64,000 nt of DNA from Streptomyces paradoxus (lineage in GTDB: Bacteria; Actinomycetota; Actinomycetes; Streptomycetales; Streptomycetaceae), in NCBI RefSeq assembly GCF_014202475.1, contig NZ_JACHGV010000002.1, positions 558,001 through 622,000 of the forward strand, read 5' to 3'. The notes under the pieces are model-generated. The model saw only the letters and a program-made list of their open reading frames with translations. It had not been told where the DNA came from and did no database searches. Positions 11,570-23,062 of the stretch are shown here, piece by piece. A program made the translations under genes and the position numbers. Positions within the stretch are counted from its first letter, which is position 1. Each line of letters begins with the position of its first letter.

Positions 11570-11589
11570 CCGGGGGCTACGGCCCCCGG
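11570..11589 (-). terminator. Terminator hairpin of ndk
   Basis: 8-bp GC stem CCGGGGGC/GCCCCCGG closed by a tetraloop (TACG on the plus strand), 31 bp beyond the ndk stop. Confidence 0.65.
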
Positions 11590-11620
11590 ACCTGCCGTAT
11601 GTGCTGGTGAGGTGCGGACG

Positions 11621-12034
11621 CTACGCCCGGCCGGGGAAGAAAATCTTCACCTCGCGCTCGGCGGACTCCTCGGAGTCGGAGGCGTGGATCAGGTTCTCCC
11701 GGACGATGACGCCGTAGTCGCCGCGGATGGAGCCGGGCGCCGCGGCGATCGGGTCGGTCGGGCCCGCGAGCGCGCGCACGCCCTCGATGACCCGCTCACC
11801 CTCGACGATCAGCGCCACGACCGGACCGGAGGCCATGAACTCCACCAGCGGCTCGTAGAAGGGCTTGCCCTTGTGCTCGCCGTAGTGCTGCTCCAGCGTG
11901 TCCTGGTCCAGCGTGCGCAGCTCCAGCGCGGTGATCGTCCAGCCCGCCTTGCGCTCGATGCGGCTGATGATCTCGCCGGTCAGACCACGACGGACGGCGT
12001 CGGGCTTGAGGAGGACGAGGGTGCGCTGGCTCAC
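11621..12034 (-). CDS. ndk: Nucleoside diphosphate kinase
   Basis: 137-residue NDP kinase, which transfers the gamma-phosphate of ATP to nucleoside diphosphates through a phospho-histidine. The N terminus SQRTLVLLKPDAV and the active-site segment ENLIHASDSEESAERE (His in NLIHASD) are typical, and the length fits the family. GTG start with AAGGAG 7 nt upstream. It has its own terminator hairpin and is separated from the DUF4233 gene by 65 bp. Confidence 0.96.
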   Translation of the reverse strand: MSQRTLVLLKPDAVRRGLTGEIISRIERKAGWTITALELRTLDQDTLEQHYGEHKGKPFYEPLVEFMASGPVVALIVEGERVIEGVRALAGPTDPIAAAPGSIRGDYGVIVRENLIHASDSEESAEREVKIFFPGRA

Positions 12035-12099
12035 GACGGGCTCCTTGTTCGTAAAGGTTTAGCGGTGGGACGAGGTTACCCGGCGTGTCGGGGCGCCTG

Positions 12100-12456
12100 T
12101 TACGCAGCGTCAGGTGTGGAGGAGCCCGCCTGGGCCGCGAATCTCGCCTTCGCCTCGTCCACCTTCCGGCCGTAGTGCACCGACGCCCACCACAGGGCCG
12201 CGAAGATCGCCCCCAGGAAGAACATGCTGGGGACGACGAAACCCGACGCGATGAGCGCGATCTGCAGCGCCCAGCCGAGGACGACCCCGCCCGGGCGCGT
12301 CACCAGACCGCACAGCACCAGGCACAGGAACATCGCGATGCCGCTGACCGTCCACACGGTCGCCATGGACAGGTCGGGGTCCTTCATGGCGACCAGACCG
12401 GCGAACCCGATGACGAAGAACTCGCCGATGAGGGTCGAAGAACAGAGCGTGCGCAC
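12100..12456 (-). CDS. DUF4233 membrane protein
   Basis: 118-residue protein with about four membrane helices (for example EFFVIGFAGLVAM and GIAMFLCLVLCGLV) and a charged Lys/Glu/Ala-rich C terminus. Such a protein regularly follows folC in Actinobacteria; its function is unknown. The GTG start lies 5 bp after the folC stop, so translation is probably coupled to folC. Confidence 0.85.
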   Translation of the reverse strand: MRTLCSSTLIGEFFVIGFAGLVAMKDPDLSMATVWTVSGIAMFLCLVLCGLVTRPGGVVLGWALQIALIASGFVVPSMFFLGAIFAALWWASVHYGRKVDEAKARFAAQAGSSTPDAA

Positions 12457-12461
12457 GGGAC

Positions 12462-13985
12462 TCAGCCCCTCCCCAGGAGCAGTCGGGCCTCGCCGACGGT
12501 GATGACGGAACCGGTGACGAGCACACCGCCGCCGGCGAACTCGCCCTCCTCCTCGGCCAGCGTGATGGCGGCCTCCAGCGCGTCGGGCAGCCGCGGCTCG
12601 ACCTGGACGCGCTCCTCGCCGAACACCTCCACGGCGATCCCGGCGAGCTCGTCGGCGTCCATCGCGCGGTGGCTGGAGTTCTGCGTGATGACGACCTCGG
12701 CGAACACCGGCTCGAAGGCCTCCAGCAGCCCCCGGACGTTCTTCTCGCCGCTCGCGCCGACCACGCCGATGAGGCGGCTGAACTGGAACGCCTCCCCGAT
12801 CGCCTCGGCCGCCGCACGGGCACCCGCCGGGTTGTGGGCGGCGTCCAGCACGACCGTGGGCGACCTGCGCACGACTTCCAGCCGGCCCGGCGAGGCCACG
12901 GCGGCGAAGGCCTTGCGGACCGTGTCCGGATCCAGCGCGTCGGCCCGCTGCGCGCCGACGCCGAAGAACGCCTCGACGGCGGCCAGGGCGACGGCCGCGT
13001 TGTGCGCCTGGTGCGCGCCGTGCAGCGGCAGGTACACCTCGGGGTACTCGCCGCCGAGCCCGCGCAGCGTCACCAGCTGCCCGCCGACGGCCACCTGCCG
13101 CTCGACGACACCGAACTCCAGCCCCTCCCGGGCCACGGTCGCGTCCACCTCGACGGCCTTCTTCAGCAGCACCTGCGCCGCGTCGACCGGCTGCTGCGCC
13201 ATGATGACCGTCGCACCCTGCTTGATGATGCCGGCCTTCTCCGTGGCGATCTCGGCGTGCGTGCTGCCGAGCCGGTCCGTGTGGTCGAGGTCTATGGGCG
13301 TGACGACGGCGACGTCCCCGTCGATCACGTTCGTGGCGTCCCAGGAGCCGCCCATGCCGACCTCCACGACGGCGACGTCCGCGGGGGCGTCGGCGAACGC
13401 CGCGTACGCCATGCCGGTGAGCACCTCGAAGAACGACAGCCGGTACTCCTGCGCGGCGTCGACCATCTCCACGTACGGCTTGATGTCCTGGTACGTCTCG
13501 ATGAACCGCTCGGGCGAGATGGGGGCGCCGTCGAGACTGATGCGCTCGGTGATCGACTGCACGTGGGGCGAGGTGTAGCGGCCGGTGCGCAGCTCGAAGG
13601 CGTTGAGAAGGGCCTCGATCATGCGGGCCGTGGAGGTCTTGCCGTTCGTGCCCGTGATGTGGATCGACGGGTACGACCGCTGCGGCTCCCCCAGCACGTC
13701 CATCAGCGCGGCGATACGGCTGACGGAGGGCTCCAGCTTCGTCTCGCCCCAGCGCGTGGCCAGCTCCGCCTCGACCTCGCGCAGGGCCTTGTCGACCTCG
13801 GGGTCGGCGGGGCGCGTGGGGACGTCGGCGTCAGGCGGGCCGCCCTGGGTGCGCAGGGTGCGGCTGCCGGCCTCGATGACCGCGAGGTCGGGGTCGCGGG
13901 TGGTCTCCTCCGCGATGATCTCGTCGAAGGCGTTGAGGGGGTCGGGCTGGTCGTCGGCGTTGTGGTCTGGAGGGAGCTCGCTCAC
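12462..13985 (-). CDS. folC: Folylpolyglutamate synthase / dihydrofolate synthase
   Basis: About 507 residues, Mur-ligase fold. The enzyme adds glutamate to dihydropteroate and to reduced folates. The P-loop HITGTNGKTSTARM is followed by the family segments TGRYTSPHVQSITERI, GMGGSWDATN and DLDHTDRLGSTHAEIA. An acidic N-terminal extension of about 80 residues precedes the core. I chose GTG 13985; ATG 14015 would add ten residues, and neither has a strong ribosome site. The open frame continues far upstream into the valS region, but that part is antisense to or out of frame with valS. Co-transcribed with the DUF4233 gene. Confidence 0.93.
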   Translation of the reverse strand: MSELPPDHNADDQPDPLNAFDEIIAEETTRDPDLAVIEAGSRTLRTQGGPPDADVPTRPADPEVDKALREVEAELATRWGETKLEPSVSRIAALMDVLGEPQRSYPSIHITGTNGKTSTARMIEALLNAFELRTGRYTSPHVQSITERISLDGAPISPERFIETYQDIKPYVEMVDAAQEYRLSFFEVLTGMAYAAFADAPADVAVVEVGMGGSWDATNVIDGDVAVVTPIDLDHTDRLGSTHAEIATEKAGIIKQGATVIMAQQPVDAAQVLLKKAVEVDATVAREGLEFGVVERQVAVGGQLVTLRGLGGEYPEVYLPLHGAHQAHNAAVALAAVEAFFGVGAQRADALDPDTVRKAFAAVASPGRLEVVRRSPTVVLDAAHNPAGARAAAEAIGEAFQFSRLIGVVGASGEKNVRGLLEAFEPVFAEVVITQNSSHRAMDADELAGIAVEVFGEERVQVEPRLPDALEAAITLAEEEGEFAGGGVLVTGSVITVGEARLLLGRG

Positions 13986-14066
13986 GGGGCCCAGTCTACG
14001 GAGCGGGGGTGACATCGGTCGGGGGTGGCTTGTGTCGTCGCGTGTGTGCGGGTTCGCCGTGGCTTG

Positions 14067-14099
14067 TCGCGCAGTTCCCCGCGCCCCTGAACTGCGCGA
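14067..14099. repeat. Streptomyces intergenic palindrome, copy 1
   Basis: TCGCGCAGTT and AACTGCGCGA form a 10-bp stem around CCCCGCGCCCCTG. This sequence type, with the adjoining GTGGCTTG, is one I recognise as dispersed between genes in many Streptomyces genomes. A degenerate copy lies at 21055-21087. Confidence 0.6.
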
Positions 14100-14133
14100 A
14101 GGCCCCCGGTGGCGACAAGCACCGGGGGCCTTC
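14098..14133 (-). terminator. Terminator hairpin of valS
   Basis: Perfect 13-bp arms GAAGGCCCCCGGT and ACCGGGGGCCTTC with a 10-nt loop begin 17 bp after the valS stop. It directly adjoins the repeated palindrome. Confidence 0.75.
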
Positions 14134-14149
14134 ACACCGTACGGACGGG

Positions 14150-16774
<2,625 letters not shown>

Positions 16775-16912
16775 GGGGGTCAGTTTAGAGGTGTCACGAC
16801 CCCGTCCCGAAACGCGTTTCCTTTGTAACGGTGGGAGCCCCGATGCCATGCACACGGCGGGTCTGCGCCAGGATGTCCGGAACACATAAGCATCTGGAGG
16901 GGAACCCAGAAC

Positions 16913-17875
16913 ATGAGCTACAACCAGCCGGGCCCGTACGGCGGGCAGCCCCAGCAGCCCGGTCCGTACGGCCAGCCCGGCCCGTACGGCCAGCCGCCGC
17001 AGGCGCCCCAGCCCGGCTACGGCTACCCCCAGCAGGCCCCTCCGCCCCAGCCCGGCTACGGCTACCCGCAGCAGCCCCCGCAGGGCGTCCCGCCCCAGCA
17101 GGCGCCTTACGGCCAGCAGCCCCCGTACGGCCAGCAGCCGCCCTACGGCCAGGCCCCGTACAACGTCCCCCAGCCTCCCGCCCCGGGCGGCGGCAAGAAG
17201 AAGGCCGGGCTCATCATCGGCGCGGTCGCCGTCGTGGCGGCGATCGGCGTGGGCGCGTACTTCGTGATCGGCGGGGGCGGCGGCGCGGGCGCCCTGGAGG
17301 ACGACGGGCCGCACAAGCTGGCTACGCCGGCGAAGGTGCTGAGCGAGTACAACCGCATGACGAAGGACGGGCAGACCGCCGGCGACGACTCCGCCAAGGA
17401 GCTGGAGAAGAGCGGCATCGAGAACGCCAAGTCCGTGCTGGGCTCCTACTCCACGGTGGACATGAGCAAGTACGACCCCACCGATCCGTCCTCCGCCGCC
17501 CAGATGGCAACGGCCAAGGGCGTCACGTTCGTCGGCGTCTACGGCAAGGTCTCCGACCCCGAGGCGGCCCTGGACACGCTCTTCGCCAACTTCAAGAAGT
17601 CGGCGGAGAAGGACTCCTCCAGCAGCGGCAAGAGCAAGACCGAGCTGATCGGTGAGCCCGAAGAGGCGGACCTCGACGGCGCGGTCATGAAGTGCCAGGC
17701 GGCCAAGGGCCAGGACCTGATGACCAAGAAGGAAAAAACCGACTGGTTCTGCGCGTGGGCCGACTACAGCACGATCGTCATGGTGTCGCCGGGTGAAGCC
17801 GCCGGAAGCGTCACCAAGGACACCGCCATCGACATCACCACCAAGGTCCGCCCGGAGATCCGGGTGAAGGCCTGA
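16913..17875 (+). CDS. Pro/Gln/Tyr-rich N-terminal, single-span membrane protein, function unknown
   Basis: 320 residues. The first 90 are a low-complexity run of QPGPYGQ and QPPYGQ repeats, probably disordered and cytoplasmic. A KKK stop-transfer-like cluster leads into one transmembrane helix (about 98-120) and a roughly 195-residue outer domain with two Cys (near [16 protein letters not shown]) that I do not recognise. This architecture is common in actinobacterial proteins of unknown role. ATG start with GGAGGGG about 10 nt upstream. It is the only plus-strand gene in the valS-tig block and shares a terminator with clpX. Confidence 0.85.
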   Translation: MSYNQPGPYGGQPQQPGPYGQPGPYGQPPQAPQPGYGYPQQAPPPQPGYGYPQQPPQGVPPQQAPYGQQPPYGQQPPYGQAPYNVPQPPAPGGGKKKAGLIIGAVAVVAAIGVGAYFVIGGGGGAGALEDDGPHKLATPAKVLSEYNRMTKDGQTAGDDSAKELEKSGIENAKSVLGSYSTVDMSKYDPTDPSSAAQMATAKGVTFVGVYGKVSDPEAALDTLFANFKKSAEKDSSSSGKSKTELIGEPEEADLDGAVMKCQAAKGQDLMTKKEKTDWFCAWADYSTIVMVSPGEAAGSVTKDTAIDITTKVRPEIRVKA

Positions 17876-17890
17876 CGACGCCGAAGGCAC

Positions 17891-17933
17891 AAAGGGAAGG
17901 GGCCCCGGTCGATGACCGGGGCCCCTTCCCTTT
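17891..17933. terminator. Bidirectional terminator, 20-bp perfect stem
   Basis: Arms 17891-17910 (AAAGGGAAGGGGCCCCGGTC) and 17914-17933 are perfect complements with a 3-nt loop. The A-rich and T-rich ends suit both directions, for the membrane protein gene and clpX. Confidence 0.85.
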
Positions 17934-17942
17934 ACGTCCGTG

Positions 17943-19229
17943 TCACGCCGTCTTCTGCTCGCCCGGCCCCCGCCCCCGCGCATCCCGCGGGATCAGCGTC
18001 GGGTTGACGTTCGACTGGACGACGTCCGCCGTGATGACGACCCGGGCCACGTCCTTGCGGGACGGGACCTCGTACATCACGCCCTGGAGGACTTCCTCCA
18101 TGATGGCGCGCAGGCCGCGCGCGCCGGTCTGGCGGAGGATGGCCTGGTCGGCGATGGCTTCGAGGGCCTCGCGCTCGAAGTCCAGCTCCACGCCGTCGAG
18201 TTCGAAGAGGCGCTGGTACTGCTTGACGAGCGCGTTGCGCGGCTCGACGAGGATCTGGAGCAGGGCCTCGCGGTCGAGGTTGTGGACCGAGGTGATGACC
18301 GGGAGACGGCCGATGAACTCGGGGATCATGCCGAACTTGACCAGGTCCTCCGGCATGACCTCCTGGAACTGGTCCTTGGACTCCATCTCGCGCTTGGAGC
18401 GGATCTGCGCGCCGAAGCCGATGCCCTTGGCACCCGCCCGGGCCTCGATGATCTTCTCCAGGCCGGCGAAGGCACCGCCCACGATGAACAGCACGTTCGT
18501 CGTGTCGATCTGGATGAACTCCTGGTGGGGGTGCTTGCGGCCGCCCTGCGGCGGGACCGAGGCCGTGGTGCCCTCCAGGATCTTCAGCAGGGCCTGCTGG
18601 ACACCTTCGCCCGAGACGTCGCGCGTGATCGAGGGGTTCTCACTCTTCCTCGCGACCTTGTCGATCTCGTCGATGTAGATGATCCCGGTCTCGGCCTTCT
18701 TGACGTCGTAGTCGGCCGCCTGGATCAGCTTGAGCAGGATGTTCTCGACGTCCTCGCCGACGTATCCGGCCTCCGTGAGTGCCGTGGCGTCGGCGATCGC
18801 GAAGGGGACGTTCAGCATGCGCGCGAGGGTCTGCGCGAGGAGGGTCTTGCCGGAGCCCGTGGGGCCGAGGAGCAGGATGTTGGACTTCGCCAACTCGATG
18901 GCGTCGTCACGGCCGTTCGCCCCGCCGTTCTCGCCGGCCTGGACGCGCTTGTAGTGGTTGTACACCGCTACGGACAGGGCCTTCTTGGCGGCCTCCTGGC
19001 CGACCACGTAGCCCTCGAGGAACTCGTAGATCTCGCGGGGCTTCGGGAGTTCCTCCCAGCGGACCTCGCTGGTCTCGGCCAGCTCCTCCTCGATGATCTC
19101 GTTGCAGAGGTCGATGCACTCGTCGCAGATGTACACACCGGGCCCTGCGATGAGCTTCTTGACCTGCTTCTGGCTCTTGCCGCAGAACGAGCACTTGAGC
19201 AGATCGCCGCCGTCACCGATGCGTGCCAC
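17943..19229 (-). CDS. clpX: ClpX, ATPase subunit of the Clp protease
   Basis: 428-residue AAA+ unfoldase that feeds substrates to ClpP. The N-terminal zinc-binding domain has C13, C16, C35 and C38 (CSFC and CDEC). Walker A is GPTGSGKT (122-129), Walker B IIYIDEID (183-190), and sensor and IGF-loop regions are intact. GTG 19229 gives the canonical VARIGDGGD start, with AAGGGGAAG upstream; the frame is open for 51 more codons that are not ClpX-like. It follows clpP1-clpP2 but is separated from them by a large hairpin and has its own 5' palindrome. Confidence 0.96.
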   Translation of the reverse strand: MARIGDGGDLLKCSFCGKSQKQVKKLIAGPGVYICDECIDLCNEIIEEELAETSEVRWEELPKPREIYEFLEGYVVGQEAAKKALSVAVYNHYKRVQAGENGGANGRDDAIELAKSNILLLGPTGSGKTLLAQTLARMLNVPFAIADATALTEAGYVGEDVENILLKLIQAADYDVKKAETGIIYIDEIDKVARKSENPSITRDVSGEGVQQALLKILEGTTASVPPQGGRKHPHQEFIQIDTTNVLFIVGGAFAGLEKIIEARAGAKGIGFGAQIRSKREMESKDQFQEVMPEDLVKFGMIPEFIGRLPVITSVHNLDREALLQILVEPRNALVKQYQRLFELDGVELDFEREALEAIADQAILRQTGARGLRAIMEEVLQGVMYEVPSRKDVARVVITADVVQSNVNPTLIPRDARGRGPGEQKTA

Positions 19230-19258
19230 GGTGTGCTTCCCCTTCGCCTGGGAGACTC

Positions 19259-19276
19259 CTGGACGTCGACGTCCAG
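19259..19276. promoter_or_regulatory. 18-bp perfect palindrome upstream of clpX
   Basis: CTGGACGTCGACGTCCAG is fully self-complementary and lies 30-47 bp upstream of the clpX start. It could be an operator or an RNA hairpin in the leader. No known regulator motif recognised. Confidence 0.45.
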
Positions 19277-19334
19277 CGGACTCCTGGTGCTGCCTTATGT
19301 CCGACGGTACCTTGCCGGGCCCCCCGTTCGGGCC

Positions 19335-19386
19335 CCCCTTGGCGCGGTTCGCTTTGACGTGAACCGAGCCAAACCGTGCCAAGGGG
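19335..19386 (-). terminator. Nested hairpin 3' of clpP2
   Basis: Outer arms CCCCTTGGC (19335-19343) and GCCAAGGGG (19378-19386) enclose inner arms CGGTTC (19345-19350) and GAACCG (19361-19366). It starts 25 bp past the clpP2 stop and probably ends the clpP operon. Confidence 0.6.
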
Positions 19387-19410
19387 CGGCAGACGATACA
19401 GACTCTCGCC

Positions 19411-20118
19411 TCAGCGCAGGCTCGAGTTGTCCATCTTCCGGGTGGTGATGATCTGGTCGATCAGGCCGTAGCTCAGCGCGTCCTCGGCCGTGAGGATCTT
19501 GTCGCGCTCGATGTCCTCGCGGATCTTCTCGACCGGCGTGGTGGAGTGCTTGGCCAGCATCTCCTCCAGCTGCGAGCGCATCCGCAGGATCTCGTTCGCG
19601 GCGATCTCCAGGTCGGAGACCTGACCGCGGCCGGTCTCGCTGTACGGCTGGTGGATCAGCACACGGGCGTTCGGCAGCGCCATCCGCTTGCCGGGCGTAC
19701 CGGCGGCCAGCAGGACGGCGGCGGCGGAGGCGGCCTGGCCCATGCAGACCGTCTGGATGTCCGGCTTCACGTACTGCATCGTGTCGTAGATCGCCGTGAG
19801 CGCCGTGAAGGAGCCGCCGGGGCTGTTGATGTAGACCGAGATGTCACGGTCGGGGTCCATCGACTCCAGGCACAGCAGCTGCGCCATGACGTCGTTGGCG
19901 GAGGCGTCGTCGATCTGGACGCCGAGGAAGATCACGCGCTCCTCGAAGAGCTTCGCGTACGGGTCGTACTCGCGGATGCCCTGGGAGGTGCGCTCGACGA
20001 AGCGGGGGATGACGTAGCGGGACTCGGCCTGCGGGCCGGTGTAGCGACCCTGCGAGGCGCTCATGTCCTGCACGGCGTGCATACGGTCGTAGATCCCGCT
20101 GCCGGGGAACTGGTTCAC
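19411..20118 (-). CDS. clpP2: ClpP protease subunit (ClpP2)
   Basis: 235-residue serine peptidase subunit. Catalytic Ser131 lies in GQAASAAAV and His156 in HQPYS; the Asp is in the [16 protein letters not shown] segment. It has the INSPGGS substrate-binding strand and a longer, acidic N terminus than ClpP1. GTG 20118 with AGGAG 5 nt upstream is the clear start. In actinobacteria two different ClpP rings assemble into one tetradecamer, so it should act with the upstream clpP1 product and with ClpX or ClpC. Confidence 0.96.
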   Translation of the reverse strand: MNQFPGSGIYDRMHAVQDMSASQGRYTGPQAESRYVIPRFVERTSQGIREYDPYAKLFEERVIFLGVQIDDASANDVMAQLLCLESMDPDRDISVYINSPGGSFTALTAIYDTMQYVKPDIQTVCMGQAASAAAVLLAAGTPGKRMALPNARVLIHQPYSETGRGQVSDLEIAANEILRMRSQLEEMLAKHSTTPVEKIREDIERDKILTAEDALSYGLIDQIITTRKMDNSSLR

Positions 20119-20196
20119 GGTGTCTCCTGAAAAGGGCTGAGGCGGTCGGCTGGGGCTGTCTGGGGTCGCTGGGGCCCGGGAGGGCTCCGCGGGCCT

Positions 20197-20219
20197 CACG
20201 GGGCGCCACAGGCCCCGTG
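20197..20219 (-). terminator. Small hairpin between clpP1 and clpP2
   Basis: CACGGGGC and GCCCCGTG form an 8-bp stem with a 7-nt loop 9 bp after the clpP1 stop. It may be an attenuator or an RNA stability element rather than a full terminator. Confidence 0.35.
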
Positions 20220-20227
20220 GGGACCGC

Positions 20228-20845
20228 TCAGGCCCCGGTGCCGCCGCCGCCCGGCATACCGGCGGCCGTGGGGATGACGTCGTCGATGAGGCCGTACTCC
20301 TTGGCCTCGAAGGCGTCGAACCAGCGGTCGCGGTCCGAGTCGCGGGTGATCTGCTCGACCGACTGCCCCGTGTGCTGGGACGTGAGCTCGGCCATGCGCT
20401 TCTTGGTGTGCAGCAGCCGCTCGGCGTGGATCTTGATGTCCGAGGCCGAACCGGCGAGGCCCGCGGAGGGCTGGTGGATCAGGATCTCGGCATTCGGCAG
20501 CGCGAAGCGCTTGCCGGGGGTGCCGGCGCTGAGCAGGAACTGACCCATCGAGGCCGCGAGGCCCATGGCGATGGTGACCACGTCGTTCTTGATGAACTGC
20601 ATGGTGTCGTAGATCGCCATGCCGGCCGTGATGGAACCGCCGGGGCTGTTGATGTACAGGTAGATGTCCTTGTCCGGGTCGGCGGCAAGGAGCAGCAGCT
20701 GCGCGGTGATCTTGTTGGCGATGTCGTCGTCGACCGGCTGGCCGAGGAAGATGATCCGCTCGTTGAGCAGCCGGTTGTAGACCTGGTCGCCGAGGCCGCC
20801 ACCGATAGAGGGCTCGCCGGCGGCTGAGGGCATCAGATTCGTCAC
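20228..20845 (-). CDS. clpP1: ClpP protease subunit (ClpP1)
   Basis: 205 residues. The catalytic triad is Ser99 (GLAASMG), His124 (IHQPSAG) and Asp173 (SDRDRWFDA). INSPGGS and the [12 protein letters not shown] handle region are conserved. The GTG at 20845 ([12 protein letters not shown]) matches the usual Streptomyces ClpP1 N terminus; an ATG four codons later is an alternative. First gene of the clpP1-clpP2 operon, with a candidate ClgR box about 140 bp upstream. Confidence 0.96.
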   Translation of the reverse strand: MTNLMPSAAGEPSIGGGLGDQVYNRLLNERIIFLGQPVDDDIANKITAQLLLLAADPDKDIYLYINSPGGSITAGMAIYDTMQFIKNDVVTIAMGLAASMGQFLLSAGTPGKRFALPNAEILIHQPSAGLAGSASDIKIHAERLLHTKKRMAELTSQHTGQSVEQITRDSDRDRWFDAFEAKEYGLIDDVIPTAAGMPGGGGTGA

Positions 20846-20985
20846 GTATCCACCTGCTCGTCTTACGACGGCGCCGGGCCGTCTCACGTTTCCCTAGGGG
20901 CTAGGAGCCGTTCGGGGACTCCACTGCCCTCGTATTCATGGACCCTAACGCGCGGGTCCCTTCGGGGAATCCCGGAGATGGGAGT

Positions 20986-20999
20986 GTTCGCCGGGGGCG
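20986..20999. promoter_or_regulatory. Candidate ClgR operator upstream of clpP1
   Basis: GTTCGC-N5-GCG matches the motif reported for ClgR, the activator of clp genes in Streptomyces and Corynebacterium. It lies about 140 bp before the clpP1 start. The match is exact, but the motif is short and GC-rich. Confidence 0.5.
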
Positions 21000-21054
21000 T
21001 AGCGCTGCGCATCAGGCCCGGGGGTGGTTTCGGGCCGTGGGGGGCTTCGGGCTT

Positions 21055-21087
21055 CGTCGTGGTTGGTCGCGCGTTCCCCGCGCCCCA
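21055..21087. repeat. Streptomyces intergenic element, degenerate copy 2
   Basis: Shares GTCGCGC-GTTCCCCGCGCCCC and the flanking CGTGGTTG with the element at 14057-14090, but has lost one nucleotide in GCAGTT and the palindromic partner arm. Confidence 0.45.
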
Positions 21088-21116
21088 GGGGTGCGCTACC
21101 CCCCCCCGGGCGGCAA

Positions 21117-21146
21117 GAAGGCCCTGGGGCGTACCCCAGGGCCTTC
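21117..21146 (-). terminator. Terminator hairpin of tig
   Basis: Perfect 13-bp arms GAAGGCCCTGGGG and CCCCAGGGCCTTC around a 4-nt loop, 25 bp past the tig stop. Confidence 0.8.
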
Positions 21147-21170
21147 TCACTGACTCACCGCGACCGGGGC

Positions 21171-22550
21171 TCAGCCCTCGGTCTTCTCCTCGGCGGAGGC
21201 CTCCGTGGCCTCGGCCTCGGAGGACTCGGTCTCGTCCTCTTCGTCGTCGAGGTCGATGACCTCGCCGTTGGTGTCCTTGACCGTGGCCTTCTCGACCACG
21301 ACGGCCAGGGCCTTGCCGCGGGCGACCTCGCCGACCAGGAGCGGAACCTGGCCGCCCTCGACGACCGCCTGGGCGAACTGGTCCGGGGACATGCCGGAGG
21401 AGGCCGCGCGGCGCATGAGGTGCTCGGTGAGCTCCTCCTGGTTGACGTTCAGCTTCTCCTGCTTGACCAGCTCGTCGAGCACGAACTGGGTCTTGATGCC
21501 CTTGACCGCGGCTTCCTTGGTCTCGGCGTCGAACTCCTCCTCGCTCTTGCCCTGGATCTCCAGGTACTTCGCGAGGTCGAGGCCCATCTGGCCGAGCTGG
21601 TGGTGCTCGAGGTTGTGCTTGCGGGTGTTGATCTCGTCCTCGAGCAGCTTCTCGGGGACCGGGACCTCGACCAGGTCGAGCAGCTTCTCCAGGACGCGCT
21701 CCTGGGCCTGCGTGGCCTGGTCGTACTGCTTCATGTTCTCGAGGCGCTTGCGGCTGTCCGCGCGCAGCTCCTCGATGGTGTCGAACTCGGAGGCGAGCTG
21801 CGCGAACTCGTCGTCCAGCTCGGGCAGTTCACGCTTGGCGACCTGGGTGACCTTGACGGTGACCTCGGCCTCCTTGCCGGCGGCGGAGCCGCCCTTGAGC
21901 TCGGAGGTGAAGGTGGCCTCGCCACCGGCCTCCAGGCCCTTCACGGCGTCGTCGATGCCTTCCAGCAGCTCACCGGAGCCGATGGTGTAGGAGACGCCGT
22001 CGGCGACGCCGTCCTCGAGGACCTCGCCGTCGACCTTGGCCTGCAGGTCGATCGTCACGACGTCGCCGTCCTCGGCGGCACGCTCGACCGGGGCGGTGGA
22101 GGCGAAGCGCTCGCGCAGCTCCTCTACGGCCTTGTCGACGTCCTCGTCGGTGACCTCGACCGCGTCGACCTCGACCTCGATGCCGGAGAAGTCCGGGATC
22201 TCGATGGACGGGCGGATGTCGACCTCGGCGGTGAAGTTCAGCGTCTCGCCGTCCTTCAGCTCCGTGATGTCGACCTCGGGCTGGCCCAGCACGCTGAGCT
22301 CGGCCTCGTTGACGGCGTCGGTGTAGAACTTCGGAAGCGCGTCGTTGACCGCCTCCTCCAGAACCGCACCGCGGCCGAACCGCTGGTCGATGACCCGGGC
22401 CGGGACCTTGCCCTTGCGGAAGCCCTTCACCGTGACCTGCTGGTTGATCTTCTTGTACGCCGCGTCGAGGCTGTCCTTGAGCTCCTCGAAGGGCACCTCG
22501 ACAGTGAGCCGAACCCGAGTCGGGTTCAGGGTCTCCACGGCGCTCTTCAC
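21171..22550 (-). CDS. tig: Trigger factor, ribosome-associated chaperone
   Basis: 459 residues. The N-terminal ribosome-binding domain has the signature GFRKGKVP (43-50). A central FKBP-type prolyl isomerase domain (about 150-240) and a helical C-terminal arm domain follow, with a very acidic tail (repeated Asp and Glu, [15 protein letters not shown]). It binds nascent chains at the tunnel exit. GTG start with AAGGAG 8 nt upstream. Single-gene unit with a probable promoter at 22662-22690 and a terminator at 21117-21146. Confidence 0.96.
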   Translation of the reverse strand: MKSAVETLNPTRVRLTVEVPFEELKDSLDAAYKKINQQVTVKGFRKGKVPARVIDQRFGRGAVLEEAVNDALPKFYTDAVNEAELSVLGQPEVDITELKDGETLNFTAEVDIRPSIEIPDFSGIEVEVDAVEVTDEDVDKAVEELRERFASTAPVERAAEDGDVVTIDLQAKVDGEVLEDGVADGVSYTIGSGELLEGIDDAVKGLEAGGEATFTSELKGGSAAGKEAEVTVKVTQVAKRELPELDDEFAQLASEFDTIEELRADSRKRLENMKQYDQATQAQERVLEKLLDLVEVPVPEKLLEDEINTRKHNLEHHQLGQMGLDLAKYLEIQGKSEEEFDAETKEAAVKGIKTQFVLDELVKQEKLNVNQEELTEHLMRRAASSGMSPDQFAQAVVEGGQVPLLVGEVARGKALAVVVEKATVKDTNGEVIDLDDEEDETESSEAEATEASAEEKTEG

Positions 22551-22661
22551 GGTTCGGTCTCCTTGTGGCTGACTTCTTGGTTTCTGCCGGGGCCAGAACG
22601 GCCCGGCGGATTTCGCCGCCCGGAGACTTCAGACGCTGAGACACACGGGCGTGCAGCTTGC

Positions 22662-22690
22662 ATAGTAACGGCAGCGACTACACCGCCCAA
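22662..22690 (-). promoter_or_regulatory. Candidate tig promoter
   Basis: On the minus strand TTGGGC (22690-22685) and TACTAT (22667-22662) are separated by 17 bp, resembling a vegetative (HrdB-type) promoter about 110 bp upstream of tig. It lies directly downstream of the tandem dyads. Confidence 0.5.
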
Positions 22691-22693
22691 AAG

Positions 22694-22735
22694 GCGATCA
22701 CGCGAGTGATCCGATGGGCGATCACGCGAGTGATC
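22694..22735. repeat. Tandem identical 18-nt dyads between tRNA-Pro and tig
   Basis: GCGATCACGCGAGTGATC occurs twice (22694-22711 and 22718-22735), 24 bp apart. Each copy is an inverted repeat GATCAC-N4-GTGATC. Read on the minus strand they are two hairpins, the second followed by CGCCTTTTG, so they could terminate tRNA-Pro. Their place just upstream of the tig -35 also suits paired operators. Confidence 0.75.
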
Positions 22736-22742
22736 GGGTGGC

Positions 22743-22819
22743 TGGTCGGGGTGGCGGGATTTGAACCCACGGCCTTCCGCTCCCAAAGCGGACGCGCTAC
22801 CAAGCTGCGCCACACCCCG
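22743..22819 (-). tRNA. tRNA-Pro (anticodon UGG)
   Basis: 77 nt including an encoded CCA. Acceptor stem CGGGGTG/CACCCCG, D arm GGCGCAGCTTGGTAGCGC, anticodon stem TCCGC/GCGGA with loop TTTGGGA (anticodon TGG), and T arm GTGGGTTCAAATCCCGC. A -10-like TACCCT lies at 22840-22835, about 15 nt upstream. Confidence 0.95.
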
Positions 22820-22913
22820 TCTGGTGCGACACGTAGGGTACATGCCGTCGGGCGGTGCGGCGGCCGGATTTCCACAGGGCCCGGGCCGCGTCGGCTCCGG
22901 CGGGAATGCGGTG

Positions 22914-22942
22914 TGCGACGACAGGGGCCGACCCGCTACGAT
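22914..22942 (+). promoter_or_regulatory. Candidate promoter of tRNA-Gly
   Basis: TGCGAC (22914-22919), 17 bp, TACGAT (22937-22942), about 41 bp before the mature tRNA 5' end. Confidence 0.55.
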
Positions 22943-22983
22943 GCCTTCAGTGCCGCGGTCACCCGACCTGCGGCGCGTGCTGT

Positions 22984-23057
22984 GCGGGCGTAGCTCAATG
23001 GTAGAGCCCTAGTCTTCCAAACTAGCTACGCGGGTTCGATTCCCGTCGCCCGCTCCA
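22984..23057 (+). tRNA. tRNA-Gly (anticodon UCC)
   Basis: 74 nt including an encoded CCA. Acceptor GCGGGCG/CGCCCGC, anticodon stem CTAGT/ACTAG with loop CTTCCAA (anticodon TCC), and T arm CGGGTTCGATTCCCG. Short D loop AATGGTA. Confidence 0.95.
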
Positions 23058-23062
23058 TATGG

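Noticed and set aside
16913-17170. Tandem DNA repeats in the Pro/Gln/Tyr-rich gene as a separate repeat element
   Set aside because: The repetition follows the QPGPYGQ-like protein repeats in frame and is part of the gene.
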